Assembly: GCA_026985385.1 (NCBI GenBank) | Contig: JALSQM010000005.1 | Location: 1 to 20,890, forward strand | Reading direction: 5' to 3' | Length of the DNA: 20,890 nt | DNA from: Acidilobaceae archaeon | GTDB taxonomy: Archaea > Thermoproteota > Thermoprotei_A > Sulfolobales > Acidilobaceae | Part shown: piece after piece, positions 1 through 8,405 of the stretch | Numbering within the stretch: the stretch's first letter is position 1 | Layout of the letters: every line of letters starts with the position of its first letter | Notes under the pieces: model-generated | Told to the model about the DNA's origin: nothing | Databases searched by the model: none | Seen by the model: the letters and a program-made list of their open reading frames with translations, nothing else | Made by a program: the position numbers and the translations under genes

Positions 1-2832
1 GTACCTCCCCCAGGGGAGGTCTAGTAGGGCCCTCCCCCCCGCCGCTGTAGTGTCGACCTCGTAGCCCCCGGGCCCGCTGAGGTGTAGTGAGGCGTTAACC
101 GGGAGGCCGGTTAGGGAGTCGACTACGATGACCTCGAGCACGCCTGGGATCCTCTCGAGTGCAACGGTTAGCGTGGCAGCCCTGGGAACGGGTATCTCCG
201 CCTCCTCATAGCCCCCGGCCTCGACTACCACACTCGCATTCCAAGGCCTAAGCGTTAGCCTCGCCACGCCGTTGACCGCCTGCCAGGACCCCAGCGCTAG
301 GCGGCCGAGCGGCGTGTAGATGTAGGCGGTAACAGTGGCGTTGACGGGCTCCCCCGTCAGGCCGTCCCTTATCAGTAGGGTCACATTATACCTGAGGGGG
401 TCAGGCTCCACGACTAGGATCCTCTGCTCACCCGGCCCTAGGCTCAGGGAGCCCCTCCACGCGTTGTAGCCGGGGGCTTTGAGGGTCACGTTATAGGTCC
501 CCCAGGGGAGGGAGGCGCTCGCCCTGCCCTCCACCACGGGGACGACGAGCCTCCCCACCGGGCCCTCGAGGATTAGCGTGGCGTTCAAGGGGAACCCATA
601 GTCTGGATCCCTGACTACCACCTCCACCGTCGAGTTGACCCTCGCAAGCCTCAGGGTCATGGAGAGCCCGTTGCTCAGGTTGAAGGCCCTCCTCGAGGGC
701 AGGTAGCCCCGCGAGGACACCTCTAACTCGTAGGGGCCTGGGGGCACGTGTAGCGTGAGGGCTCCACTAGAGCTTATCCTAGCGGTACGCCCGGTCGAGA
801 GCAGGGTTATAGTTGCGTTGAAGGGCACCAGGCTCTCCGTGTACTCGTCGACAGCGGCTATCCTGAGGGGGGCGAGGATCGGCTCTAGCGTGACGTTAGC
901 CTCTAGGCGCCCATCGTAGGTCTTGTAGCCCTTGAGGCTTAGGTTGAGGGTGTAGGATCCCTCGTAGCCGGCCCTTAGGGGGATCCCGTCGACCCACGAG
1001 AGGTATGGTGGGAGGAGGGGCTCTAGCTCCCCCGTCTCGGCTACCACCGCCTCGACCGAGCCCCATGGACTGGCTATGTAGCCCCTAGCCCCTGCGGCGG
1101 GGCCCCCAACTAGGAGCCCGAGGGGATCCGGGGCCCTGTAGACCCTGACGTGGACCACGTTAACGCTGTAGTGGAGGCCGGCGAACACCACCTCCCCCGG
1201 GGGCGCCCTCACTAGAGAGGCGGCCGGGCCGAGCAGGGGATCCAGGGCCTCCGCGGTATAGGAGCCGGGCTGCACTACGAAGAGTGCGGTCCCCCCAGCG
1301 TCTGTTGGGGAGCTGTAGGCGCTACCCGCTGCCTTGAGCTCTACCCGCAGCCCGGGGCCGAGGGGGTGGCCTGAGGCCCGCGCCTCGACTATCACGCCGC
1401 TGAGGGGGCCGGTGGACTCGACGACTACTAGGGAGCCGTCCTGGCCAGCGGCTGCTACGCCCCAGCTAGTCGGGGCCACCGAGCGGCCCGCCAGGGGGAC
1501 CCCGAGCCTCCCGGCCCATAGCCTCGATCCGTCCCGTAGAGCCAGGAGCTGCAGGCCCTGGGGGCCAGCGACGGCGACCCCGTAGGGTGCTGGGGCTATC
1601 GACTCGACTCCTCCACCCGGGAAGGGCTCTGTTATCCACTGGAGCGTCGGGCCACTGGGGGTGTAGGAGTAGTAGTAGACCCTCCCGGAGCCCGCGAGGG
1701 CTATGGCGGGCTCCCCGCGGCCCGCATCGAGGAGCGGGGCGAACCAGCCCTCCGGGGCCGTAGAGCCTAGGGGGCATACGTCCCTGAGGCTCGCGTTGTA
1801 TACATCACCTGACACAGTGTAGATGCGCGCCTCCAAGCCCCCGGCCTGGGGGGCTAGCTCCACCAGCAGGCCGTGGGAGGCGTTTGGATCCCAGGCTCCT
1901 AGCAGTAGCTGTGGGAGAGGCCTCCCCCCGAGGCCCCACTCCTTGAAGGCCGCTACCAGGCTAGGGCTACCACGTGAGAGGTCTAGTAGTAGCACCGCCT
2001 GGGAGTTGAGGGTCTCGGTGTAGTTCACCTCGCCGCTCGGCGTCTCCAGGAGCGCCCATGCCTCCACCTCAGCTGAGGCGGCCACGGGAACCCTCGAGGC
2101 CCAGGGTGCCGAGTAGTTGGCGTCGACCACGTAGATTGCCCCGGCCCAGAGGAAGCGGGGGCTCTCGAGGGCTGCTGCCCCGGAGGATATCAGGGTCGAG
2201 TTAGGGTAGGCTTTAAGCGCCTCCTCCTCAATGTAGGATCTAGCTATGGACGAGAGCGCGCCAGCCACGGCTCTAGAGAGGGCGCTGGCGGGGGCCGAGG
2301 GGCCCGCTACCACCTGCCACGAGGATCCCAGTGACGCCCTGTAGAGGTTGCCGGCCTCGTCGACAACCCAAGCCACCCCCGTGAGGGGGTCGAACCAGAG
2401 GCTGCCAAGCTTGGGCCTGGCGTATGTCGAGGAGTACCACAGCAGGGGCTCGCCACCCCGGACCGCGGCGACGCCGGCGCTACTCGCACCCGCTACGAAG
2501 ACCGTGGAGCCCCTGGCCCCCCATGAGTTCTGCTTGATGCCGGCCACCCTTAGGAGGGGCCAGGGCTCCCCTAGGCCGGACTCGCCCGCCAAGTAGAGGC
2601 TACCGTCGCTGCCGAGGGCGAGGATCCAGCGGGATCCTAGTGGTGAGACCGCCCTCACCCCACCAGTCTCGTTGGGGGGCACAACGAGGCAGGGGCACCA
2701 GGAGAGGCTAGACCAGCCCGCGGTCACTCGATCGAGCTGGCCCGGCGCCGCCGCTCCCTGCGATGGGCTCGGGGTAGCTGCTAGTACTAGGATCAGGGCG
2801 GCTACTAGGGCGGCGAGGTAGACCCGCCTCAT
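1..2832 (-). CDS. Large secreted surface protein with beta-propeller-like half and PEGA/carboxypeptidase-regulatory-like repeats (partial, runs off left edge)
   Basis: The frame is open without a stop from ATG 2832 to base 1, giving 944 residues with the C-terminus missing. The N-terminus is a classic signal peptide: MRR, a hydrophobic stretch to about residue 20, then a small-residue cleavage region. Residues ~45-470 hold recurring Trp/Gly-rich strands such as GVAVAGPQG, GVAAAGQDG and WVVDEAGNLY, resembling WD/PQQ-type beta-propeller blades. From ~480 onward come beta-sandwich repeats with phrases such as D.LTG.PVNA and GPYELEV/GTYNVTL, like PEGA or carboxypeptidase regulatory domains. Four clear units begin near 655, 734, 813 and 897. 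N-glycosylation sequons are very frequent, and one sits at the same place in each of these four repeats (N672, N750, N831, N913). The protein probably lies in or on the S-layer as an adhesin or structural protein. No catalytic motif is visible. It lies 77 bp downstream of alaS but has its own possible promoter. Family assignment is by eye. Confidence 0.8.
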   Translation of the reverse strand, partial: MRRVYLAALVAALILVLAATPSPSQGAAAPGQLDRVTAGWSSLSWCPCLVVPPNETGGVRAVSPLGSRWILALGSDGSLYLAGESGLGEPWPLLRVAGIKQNSWGARGSTVFVAGASSAGVAAVRGGEPLLWYSSTYARPKLGSLWFDPLTGVAWVVDEAGNLYRASLGSSWQVVAGPSAPASALSRAVAGALSSIARSYIEEEALKAYPNSTLISSGAAALESPRFLWAGAIYVVDANYSAPWASRVPVAASAEVEAWALLETPSGEVNYTETLNSQAVLLLDLSRGSPSLVAAFKEWGLGGRPLPQLLLGAWDPNASHGLLVELAPQAGGLEARIYTVSGDVYNASLRDVCPLGSTAPEGWFAPLLDAGRGEPAIALAGSGRVYYYSYTPSGPTLQWITEPFPGGGVESIAPAPYGVAVAGPQGLQLLALRDGSRLWAGRLGVPLAGRSVAPTSWGVAAAGQDGSLVVVESTGPLSGVIVEARASGHPLGPGLRVELKAAGSAYSSPTDAGGTALFVVQPGSYTAEALDPLLGPAASLVRAPPGEVVFAGLHYSVNVVHVRVYRAPDPLGLLVGGPAAGARGYIASPWGSVEAVVAETGELEPLLPPYLSWVDGIPLRAGYEGSYTLNLSLKGYKTYDGRLEANVTLEPILAPLRIAAVDEYTESLVPFNATITLLSTGRTARISSSGALTLHVPPGPYELEVSSRGYLPSRRAFNLSNGLSMTLRLARVNSTVEVVVRDPDYGFPLNATLILEGPVGRLVVPVVEGRASASLPWGTYNVTLKAPGYNAWRGSLSLGPGEQRILVVEPDPLRYNVTLLIRDGLTGEPVNATVTAYIYTPLGRLALGSWQAVNGVARLTLRPWNASVVVEAGGYEEAEIPVPRAATLTVALERIPGVLEVIVVDSLTGLPVNASLHLSGPGGYEVDTTAAGGRALLDLPWGRY

Positions 2833-2875
2833 CGTCAAGGGCGTGTACCCTAGCTCTCCATGTGGGAGTAGAGGG

Positions 2876-2883
2876 CTATAAGG
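2876..2883 (-). promoter_or_regulatory. Possible TATA-like element for the surface-protein gene
   Basis: On the minus strand this reads CCTTATAG in an otherwise GC-rich 77-bp gap, about 45 bp before ATG 2832. It could give the surface-protein gene a promoter separate from the upstream alaS operon. The match to an archaeal TATA box is only moderate. Confidence 0.35.
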
Positions 2884-2909
2884 TTGGAGGTCCGGAGTGG
2901 TGGGCGGGT

Positions 2910-5678
2910 CTACTGCTGGCTCGTGAGGCTCTCGATCGCCTTTGCCGCCTCCTCCCCAACAGCGCCGGCGGCCTTCGAGGGTATCCTCAGCGTGGCCCGG
3001 GATCCTCTCCCGCCGCCCCTACCGCCGAGCGCCTCGGCCAGCAGCTTGGCCAGCCTGCCGGCGTCCACGGCGCCGGCGGCCCTGGAGCCTAGGGCTATCT
3101 CGACGGTGGCCCAGTCCCCCTCAGCGGGCTCAACGGCTATCGCCACTAGATCCTCGTAGGTCGAGGTTAGGGTTCTGAGTACCTCCTGTAGGGGCCTCCT
3201 ATCGCTCTCGGGGGGCGTGAACACTAGGAGCCTCAACCCCCCAACCCGCGGGGCCTCGCGGGCCTTCTCGATGAGTAGCTCGCTGTAGAGGCTCCGGTAC
3301 CTCTTTAGGCTGGAGCGTAGCTCCTCCAGCTCCCTCGCGACGCCCTCGATGCGTGCCAGCAGCTCCTCACCGGATCTCCCCCCAACGATTTTGGATGCCT
3401 CCTCCACGAGGTCGCTGAGCCTCCGGGCCTCCTCCGCCACCCTAGTCCCCGCAACGTACTCCAGCCTGACTACGCCGTCCTGGATCCTCTCGACCCTCGT
3501 TATCTTTATGCCGCCCACCTCACCGGTGTTGGCTAGGTGTGTCCCGAAGCACGCCTCGGCATCCCAGCCCTCAACCTCTACTATGCGTATCCTAGCCTCC
3601 ATGGGCACCCCGCCCTGGTAAATCTTGAACCCGTACCTCTCCTCCGCCTCATTCCTGTCGAGCACCCTGGCGCTGACCCTCCTCCTCTCATCCACGACTC
3701 TGTTAGCGAGCTCCTCGATCCTCCTAACCTCGTCGCGCGTGAGGGGCCTGTGATGGGTTATGTCGAGCCTGGCCTTCTCAACCGTCTTCTCCGCCCCAGC
3801 CTGCCAGACGTGGTCGCCTAGGACGGCCCTCGCCGCCCCTAGTAGTATGTGGGTCGCAGTGTGGTGCCTCATGAGCCTGTAGCGGCGGATCCAGTCTATG
3901 CGCCCGAGGACCTCATCTCCGGGGGAGGCCTTTACATCCCTATCTAGCACGTGCACGATAACGCCGCCTACCTTGTAGACCCTCAGAACCCTCGCCTCCC
4001 CCCAGGGGCCCTGGAGGATCCCGGTGTCATAGTCCTGGCCGCCGCCCTTCGGGTAGAAGGCCGTGGCGTCTAAGACTACGTACCTGCCGTCGACGACGCG
4101 GAGCACCCTAGCCCTGAACTCGCGGAGGTAGGGGTCCTCGTGGAAGAGCCTCCTAGTCTCGGGGAGGCCCTCCAGGGCCTTGACCACGTGGTCGGGCAGC
4201 TCGACCCTCTCCCCTATGCGGCGCACCTTCTCGGGCGCCTGGTGGCGGGCGGCCACGATGCTGTAGAAGTTGTGTGGAACCTCGACGCTCACGCCCAGCC
4301 TCCTAGCCTCCTCAGCCGCCACCTCGGGCGGGATCCCGTGGCTGTCGTATAGTAGGACTAGATCCTCGAGGTCGAGGGCCTTCTTCCTGCCTATGATCTG
4401 CCTCACAAGCTTGGAGCCCCTCCTCAGCGTCTCCTTAAACCTCTCCTCCTCAAGGGAGACTGCGTCGAGTATGTAGTCCCTATGCTCGGGGAGCTGGGGG
4501 AAGTCGCCCGACCAGTATTCCACCTGGAGGTCTACCAGATCTGCTAGGCGGGTCTCAGCACCGAGCATCAGGAGCTGCCTCAACGCCCTCCGTATCACGA
4601 GGCGGGCTAGGTAGCCCTCACCGGTGTTGCTGGGCACTACCCCGTCGGCCAGCATCAGGGCTATGGTCTTGGTGTGGTCCAGCACGCTATACAGTCTAGC
4701 CTCCCTCATGAGGGCCTCCCGCGCCTCCCCAACGCTGAGGCCTGAGGCCTCGGCTACCCTCCTATAGTAGGACTCCACACTCCGGGGATCCTCGGGGTCA
4801 AGCCTCCCGGCAGCCCTGAAGGCGGCCCAGAGGACCTCCTCTCCCGCCTCCTCGACGCCGAGTATGTCGCGGAACTTCTCGAGTAGGCCGGGGTAGATGG
4901 CGTGGAAGGCAGTCGGCGTCTTCCAGGTGAACCAGGACATCCTCTCGACTCCATAGCCGGTATCCACTATCCTCAGGGGTATGGGCTCGTAGCCCCTCTC
5001 AGTGACCCTATACTGCATGAACACTAGTGTGGCGAGCTCGAGGCCACCAACTGCGACCTCGAAGCTCGGCCCCGCATTGCCTCCACCCTCCCACCAGCTC
5101 TCCTTGAATACTATGAGATCCCCCGGGATACCCATCTCCTTGGTGAAGAACTCGAAGGCCAGTCTCACGGTCTCATCCTTCCAGTAGACGGGCTTATCCG
5201 GGTAGTTGAAGGCGTGGTGGGCGGCCATCTCGAAGCTCGTCAGGTGCCTCCCAATGGTTAGCCCTACATTATCTATATCCTCGAGCCTTATGCTGGGCTG
5301 GCTTATAACCAGGGGGTTCGCGGGTGGGGGCACGAGCCCGCTGGTCACGTGGGGCTGGAACACAACGATACTCGCAATCGTCAGGTAGAGGTCCTCCCTC
5401 CACCTGGCTACGACAGGCCTAGGCTTTATCGGGGTGTGCCCCCTCCTCTCGAAGAACCCTATGAAGAGCCTCCTGGCCTCGCCGACGCGTAGGGGATCCC
5501 GCGAGGGGATCCTATCGAACCAGTACTCGACGCAGGGGGCGTCCTGGCACGTGTCCATGTCGGGGTTCAACGTCCAGAAGTACTCGCCGCCCACGCGGCA
5601 CCTCTTCCTCGTGAAGCCCTTCTCGCGGAAGAACTCTACCTCATACTCACTAGCCTCGGCCTTGGCCAAGCCCCGCAC
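2910..5678 (-). CDS. alaS: Alanyl-tRNA synthetase, archaeal type
   Basis: This enzyme charges tRNA-Ala with alanine in the cytoplasm and proofreads Ser/Gly mischarging. At 922 residues it is full length for archaeal AlaRS. In order it shows the archaeal N-terminal extension (C27, C44, C49), the class II catalytic core with PRPVVARWREDLYLTIAS and GLVPPPANP, a tRNA-recognition region, and an editing domain. The editing domain has TAFYPKGGGQDYDTG, the HTATH zinc motif near 604-608, and CFGTH near 709 supplying the remaining ligands. A coiled, oligomerising C-Ala-like tail ends with GGRGGGRGSRA. The start is GTG 5678, two codons after an in-frame stop. TTG 5669 is a real alternative because GAGGGTG lies 6 nt before it. 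The gene follows the nitrilase-like gene by 27 bp, so it is probably cotranscribed. In the N-terminal zinc-like motif the second Cys of the usual CxxC is Gly30. Confidence 0.97.
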   Translation of the reverse strand: MRGLAKAEASEYEVEFFREKGFTRKRCRVGGEYFWTLNPDMDTCQDAPCVEYWFDRIPSRDPLRVGEARRLFIGFFERRGHTPIKPRPVVARWREDLYLTIASIVVFQPHVTSGLVPPPANPLVISQPSIRLEDIDNVGLTIGRHLTSFEMAAHHAFNYPDKPVYWKDETVRLAFEFFTKEMGIPGDLIVFKESWWEGGGNAGPSFEVAVGGLELATLVFMQYRVTERGYEPIPLRIVDTGYGVERMSWFTWKTPTAFHAIYPGLLEKFRDILGVEEAGEEVLWAAFRAAGRLDPEDPRSVESYYRRVAEASGLSVGEAREALMREARLYSVLDHTKTIALMLADGVVPSNTGEGYLARLVIRRALRQLLMLGAETRLADLVDLQVEYWSGDFPQLPEHRDYILDAVSLEEERFKETLRRGSKLVRQIIGRKKALDLEDLVLLYDSHGIPPEVAAEEARRLGVSVEVPHNFYSIVAARHQAPEKVRRIGERVELPDHVVKALEGLPETRRLFHEDPYLREFRARVLRVVDGRYVVLDATAFYPKGGGQDYDTGILQGPWGEARVLRVYKVGGVIVHVLDRDVKASPGDEVLGRIDWIRRYRLMRHHTATHILLGAARAVLGDHVWQAGAEKTVEKARLDITHHRPLTRDEVRRIEELANRVVDERRRVSARVLDRNEAEERYGFKIYQGGVPMEARIRIVEVEGWDAEACFGTHLANTGEVGGIKITRVERIQDGVVRLEYVAGTRVAEEARRLSDLVEEASKIVGGRSGEELLARIEGVARELEELRSSLKRYRSLYSELLIEKAREAPRVGGLRLLVFTPPESDRRPLQEVLRTLTSTYEDLVAIAVEPAEGDWATVEIALGSRAAGAVDAGRLAKLLAEALGGRGGGRGSRATLRIPSKAAGAVGEEAAKAIESLTSQQ

Positions 5679-5705
5679 CCTCTAACCCCGGGGGCCCCCT
5701 GGCCG

Positions 5706-6539
5706 TTAATATCGTGGAGTAGGTGCGCCCCCCGGGATCCCTATGAGATCCCTCCTCAGGAGCGATAGTATGGGGAGGCTTCTACGCGCTTCTTCCAGCC
5801 TCCAAGACTCGAGCCTAACCTCCACATAGGAAGGCTTGGGGCCAGCGTCCATCAACGGGACCCCCGAGGGGTCTACTATGATGGATCTACCAGTGAACCT
5901 GTCCCCCGCCAGGGCTGCTACGGCTACGAACACCGTGTTCTCGTGGGCCCTCGCCCTGGCCAGGACGTGGAGGGCCTCCTCCTTCATGGGCCCCGAGTAC
6001 CAGGCGGCTGGCACCACGAGCACCTCAGCCCCCCTGAGGGCCTGGAGCCTCGCGAGCTCGCACACCCTCAGCTCGAAGCATATTATGAGGCCTATCCTGG
6101 CCCCGCAGGCTTCAACCGGCTCGAAGACCCTATCGCCCGGGGCTATCTTCTCGCTCTCCCTGTAGCCGTAGGCGTCGAAGAGGTGGGTCTTCCTATACCA
6201 CGCGATGTGCTCCCCCCTATCGCTTATGACTACAGCGGAGTTGTAGACCCTCCCATCGGGCGCGGGCTCGAAGTACGTTGCAACAACGCACGATGAGTGC
6301 TCCTCCGCGAGCCCCTCGAGGGCCCGCAGCCAGGGGCCCGGGTCCTGGAGGCTCTCAGCGGACGCCCTAAGGGCTTCGAGGGGGGCGTCCGTGGGATCCA
6401 TCATGGCGTACTCGGGCATAACCAGTATGTCGGCCTCCCTAACCCGCCTCGAGAACTCTTCTAGGCGGGCTAGCGCCTCCTCCTTGGACCTGCTGGCGGC
6501 TAGCTGGATTACTCCGAGTGTTAGATCCCTCAGGGCCAC
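5706..6539 (-). CDS. Nitrilase-superfamily carbon-nitrogen hydrolase (omega-amidase/Nit-like)
   Basis: The product is a 277-residue soluble enzyme of the carbon-nitrogen hydrolase fold. The Glu-Lys-Cys triad is complete: E43 in VMPEYAM, K117 in YRKTHLFD and C154 in GLIICFELR. RVYNSAVVIS and GRSIIVDPSG are also family signatures. Members hydrolyse omega-amides, deaminated glutathione, N-carbamoyl amino acids or nitriles, and the substrate here cannot be told from sequence. The start is GTG 6539, placed directly after an in-frame TGA. It overlaps the end of the upstream MBL-fold gene by 10 bp, and the GAGGGGTGA ribosome-binding-like sequence abuts the start, so translational coupling is likely. 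alaS follows after 27 bp. The shared operon suggests a role linked to amino-acid metabolism, but that is inference. Confidence 0.92.
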   Translation of the reverse strand: MALRDLTLGVIQLAASRSKEEALARLEEFSRRVREADILVMPEYAMMDPTDAPLEALRASAESLQDPGPWLRALEGLAEEHSSCVVATYFEPAPDGRVYNSAVVISDRGEHIAWYRKTHLFDAYGYRESEKIAPGDRVFEPVEACGARIGLIICFELRVCELARLQALRGAEVLVVPAAWYSGPMKEEALHVLARARAHENTVFVAVAALAGDRFTGRSIIVDPSGVPLMDAGPKPSYVEVRLESWRLEEARRSLPILSLLRRDLIGIPGGAPTPRY

Positions 6540-7450
6540 TCACCCCTCTCGATGGCGTCGAGCATGCCCCAGACCGTCTCGTAGAGGAAGAAGTCCCTAA
6601 CCACCCCCCCGCTCCTCATTATGAGCGACGCGTTGGGATCCCTCAGCGCCAGCCTCTTGGCGGCGTCCGGCGGGCTCCTCACACCCTCCCTGTAGATTTC
6701 AAGTAGTATATTCATCCAGCTGATGAATATCTCCTTCTGGAGCGCCAGCTCCTCCATGGCGTTGCCCCATAGGCCGAAGTGGGTTGGGGCTATGCTGGCC
6801 GCGTTGAGCTTCATCATCCTCTCTATGCTCTCGATGTAGAGTTTGGGCTTCAGCCTCGGCGGCGTGGTGGGGGCCCTCACGACGCCCACGCTGGTCTCCA
6901 GTATTATACCGGCCGAGTCGCCGCTGTAGAGGATACCGGCCTCCTCGTCGTAGAAGCTCTGGTGGTGGCTCGCGTGCCCCGGGGTGTGGATTACCCGTAG
7001 CACCCTGCCCCCGGGCAGCTCTATCCTCTCCCCGTCACGCGTCTCGAGCAGCCTCTCCCTCGGAGCGGGCTCGGGCCTGCCGTAGGCCTCGGCCACGTCG
7101 CCCATGACCTGCTTGGAGGACTCCCACAGCCTCGATGGCTCGGCGAGGTGTGGGGCGCCCCGGGGGTGCACGTAGGCTACGGCGTCGGGGTAAGCCTTGA
7201 GGAGTGAGCCCGTGGCCCCCGCATGGTCCAGGTGGACGTGGGTCACCAGTACGTGGCTGACCCTGAGGCCTAGGGAGTCGAGCACCCTCCTGAGCCTCCC
7301 AACGGATGAGGCGGGGCCCGGATCAACTATGGCCGCCCTTCCACCGGCTAGCGGTATTAGGTAGGAGGCTATTATCCCGGGGACGACCTCGGCCCAGGCG
7401 TCTACTATGTAGACCCCCGAGTCCCTATCGTAGGCGAGGCCCTCAACCAT
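6530..7450 (-). CDS. Metallo-beta-lactamase-fold hydrolase
   Basis: The product is a 306-residue cytoplasmic metallohydrolase. The di-metal site is complete: HVHLDH at 71-76, HTPGH (H159), SGDSAG (D178) and APTHFG (H224). The C-terminal ~80 residues form a helical tail (KEIFISWMNILLEIYREGV), like that of many archaeal stand-alone MBL hydrolases. Thioester or lactone hydrolysis (glyoxalase II-like) is possible, but the family has many activities and the substrate is unknown. The start is ATG 7450. It is the first gene of a minus-strand operon with the nitrilase-like gene (10-bp overlap) and alaS, and it diverges from dphB. The A/T core at 7484-7489 lies about 37 bp upstream, the right place for a TATA box with a short leader. 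Confidence 0.92.
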   Translation of the reverse strand: MVEGLAYDRDSGVYIVDAWAEVVPGIIASYLIPLAGGRAAIVDPGPASSVGRLRRVLDSLGLRVSHVLVTHVHLDHAGATGSLLKAYPDAVAYVHPRGAPHLAEPSRLWESSKQVMGDVAEAYGRPEPAPRERLLETRDGERIELPGGRVLRVIHTPGHASHHQSFYDEEAGILYSGDSAGIILETSVGVVRAPTTPPRLKPKLYIESIERMMKLNAASIAPTHFGLWGNAMEELALQKEIFISWMNILLEIYREGVRSPPDAAKRLALRDPNASLIMRSGGVVRDFFLYETVWGMLDAIERGEWP

Positions 7451-7483
7451 ACCTTAGCGCCCGCGGGCTATGGGGCCCGAGGG

Positions 7484-7489
7484 ATTAAG
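7484..7489. promoter_or_regulatory. Shared divergent TATA-like core between the MBL gene and dphB
   Basis: ATTAAG (CTTAAT on the other strand) is the main A/T-rich core in this 73-bp intergenic region. Its centre is about 37 bp from both starts, ATG 7450 (minus) and GTG 7524 (plus). Both transcripts would then have leaders of roughly 10 nt. An adjacent TCTAAC could serve the plus strand instead. Confidence 0.4.
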
Positions 7490-7523
7490 TGTCTAACAAC
7501 CACCCCCGCCCTGGTGGCTCTAA

Positions 7524-8405
7524 GTGCTAGTACTCGCCGGGGCCGGCCTCCACCCTGGCCTCGTGACGGTCGAGGTGGAAGGCCTCGTTAGGGGGGCTGA
7601 CAGGGTCTACGTTGACACATATACCATGCCGGGCTCCGGGTGGCTCCTCGAATGGGCTAGGCGGCTCAACTCAAACGTCGTCGAGGCTTCTAGGGACACC
7701 CTGGAGTCGGGGGCTCACAGGGTCATCCGGGAGGCCGCTAGGGGGCTAGTCGTCGTGCTCGTGCCCGGCGACCCCTTGATAGCGACCACCCACATAGCCC
7801 TCCTCGAGGAGGCCTCAAGGCTCGGCGTCGAGTGGAGGGTGGTGCCGGGGGTCTCGGGGGTCGTGGCCTCGAAGACCCTCAGCGGGCTCCAGTACTACAG
7901 GTTCGGGCGCACCGTGACGGTGCCGGGGCCGTGGAGGGGTGTTAGGGCGTTCAGCGTTGTAGTCGGCGTCTACGGCAACCTATGCGTGGGCCTCCACACA
8001 CTCGTCCTCCTCGACTTGTCAGAGGATGGGGGCCAGCTGAGCCCCGCCAGCGCCGCCCGGCAGCTGATGGACCTCGAGGGCGAGCTGTGCCGGGAGCACG
8101 GTGTGGACACGCTCCTGCCCGGGCTACTCGTGGCTGTCGTTGAGAGAGCCGGGATGCCGGGGGCCCGGGTGACCTGGGCCAGGCTCGGTAGCCTAGAGTC
8201 TCTAGGGGAAGACTGGGCCGCCCCCTCTAGCATGGTCGTGCCGGGCTACATACACCCCACCGAGGCTGACGCCCTAGAGCGGCTCTACGGCGTCGACCCC
8301 AGAGCTGTGCGGAGCCACAACGAGGCCCTATCCACCGGTAGGGGCAGCGCATGCAGGATCTACGAGGAGGAGACATTCCAGCACAGTGCGGCCTCCAGGG
8401 CTTAA
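7524..8405 (+). CDS. dphB: Diphthine synthase (diphthamide biosynthesis methyltransferase)
   Basis: DphB methylates the 3-amino-3-carboxypropyl-histidine of elongation factor 2 using SAM, the second step of diphthamide synthesis. Family signatures are GAGLHPGLVTVEVEGL (residues 6-21), RVYVDTYT (27-34), VPGDPLIATTH (80-90), GLQYYRFGRTVTVP (121-134), HTLVLLDL and the C-terminal VVPGYIHPTEADAL. These fit the tetrapyrrole-methylase fold. The start is GTG 7524, with GGTGG at 7513-7517 six bases upstream. At 293 residues it is about 30 longer than usual, the extra being a polar tail after the HPTEADAL element. Its TAA stop interlocks with the TAA stop of the convergent PHP gene (4-bp overlap). Confidence 0.95.
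   Translation: MLVLAGAGLHPGLVTVEVEGLVRGADRVYVDTYTMPGSGWLLEWARRLNSNVVEASRDTLESGAHRVIREAARGLVVVLVPGDPLIATTHIALLEEASRLGVEWRVVPGVSGVVASKTLSGLQYYRFGRTVTVPGPWRGVRAFSVVVGVYGNLCVGLHTLVLLDLSEDGGQLSPASAARQLMDLEGELCREHGVDTLLPGLLVAVVERAGMPGARVTWARLGSLESLGEDWAAPSSMVVPGYIHPTEADALERLYGVDPRAVRSHNEALSTGRGSACRIYEEETFQHSAASRA

Noticed and set aside
5688..5702. GGGGGCCCCC palindrome between the nitrilase-like gene and alaS
   Set aside because: No loop, no T-run and only 27 bp of spacer; expected by chance in such GC-rich DNA, so not called a terminator.
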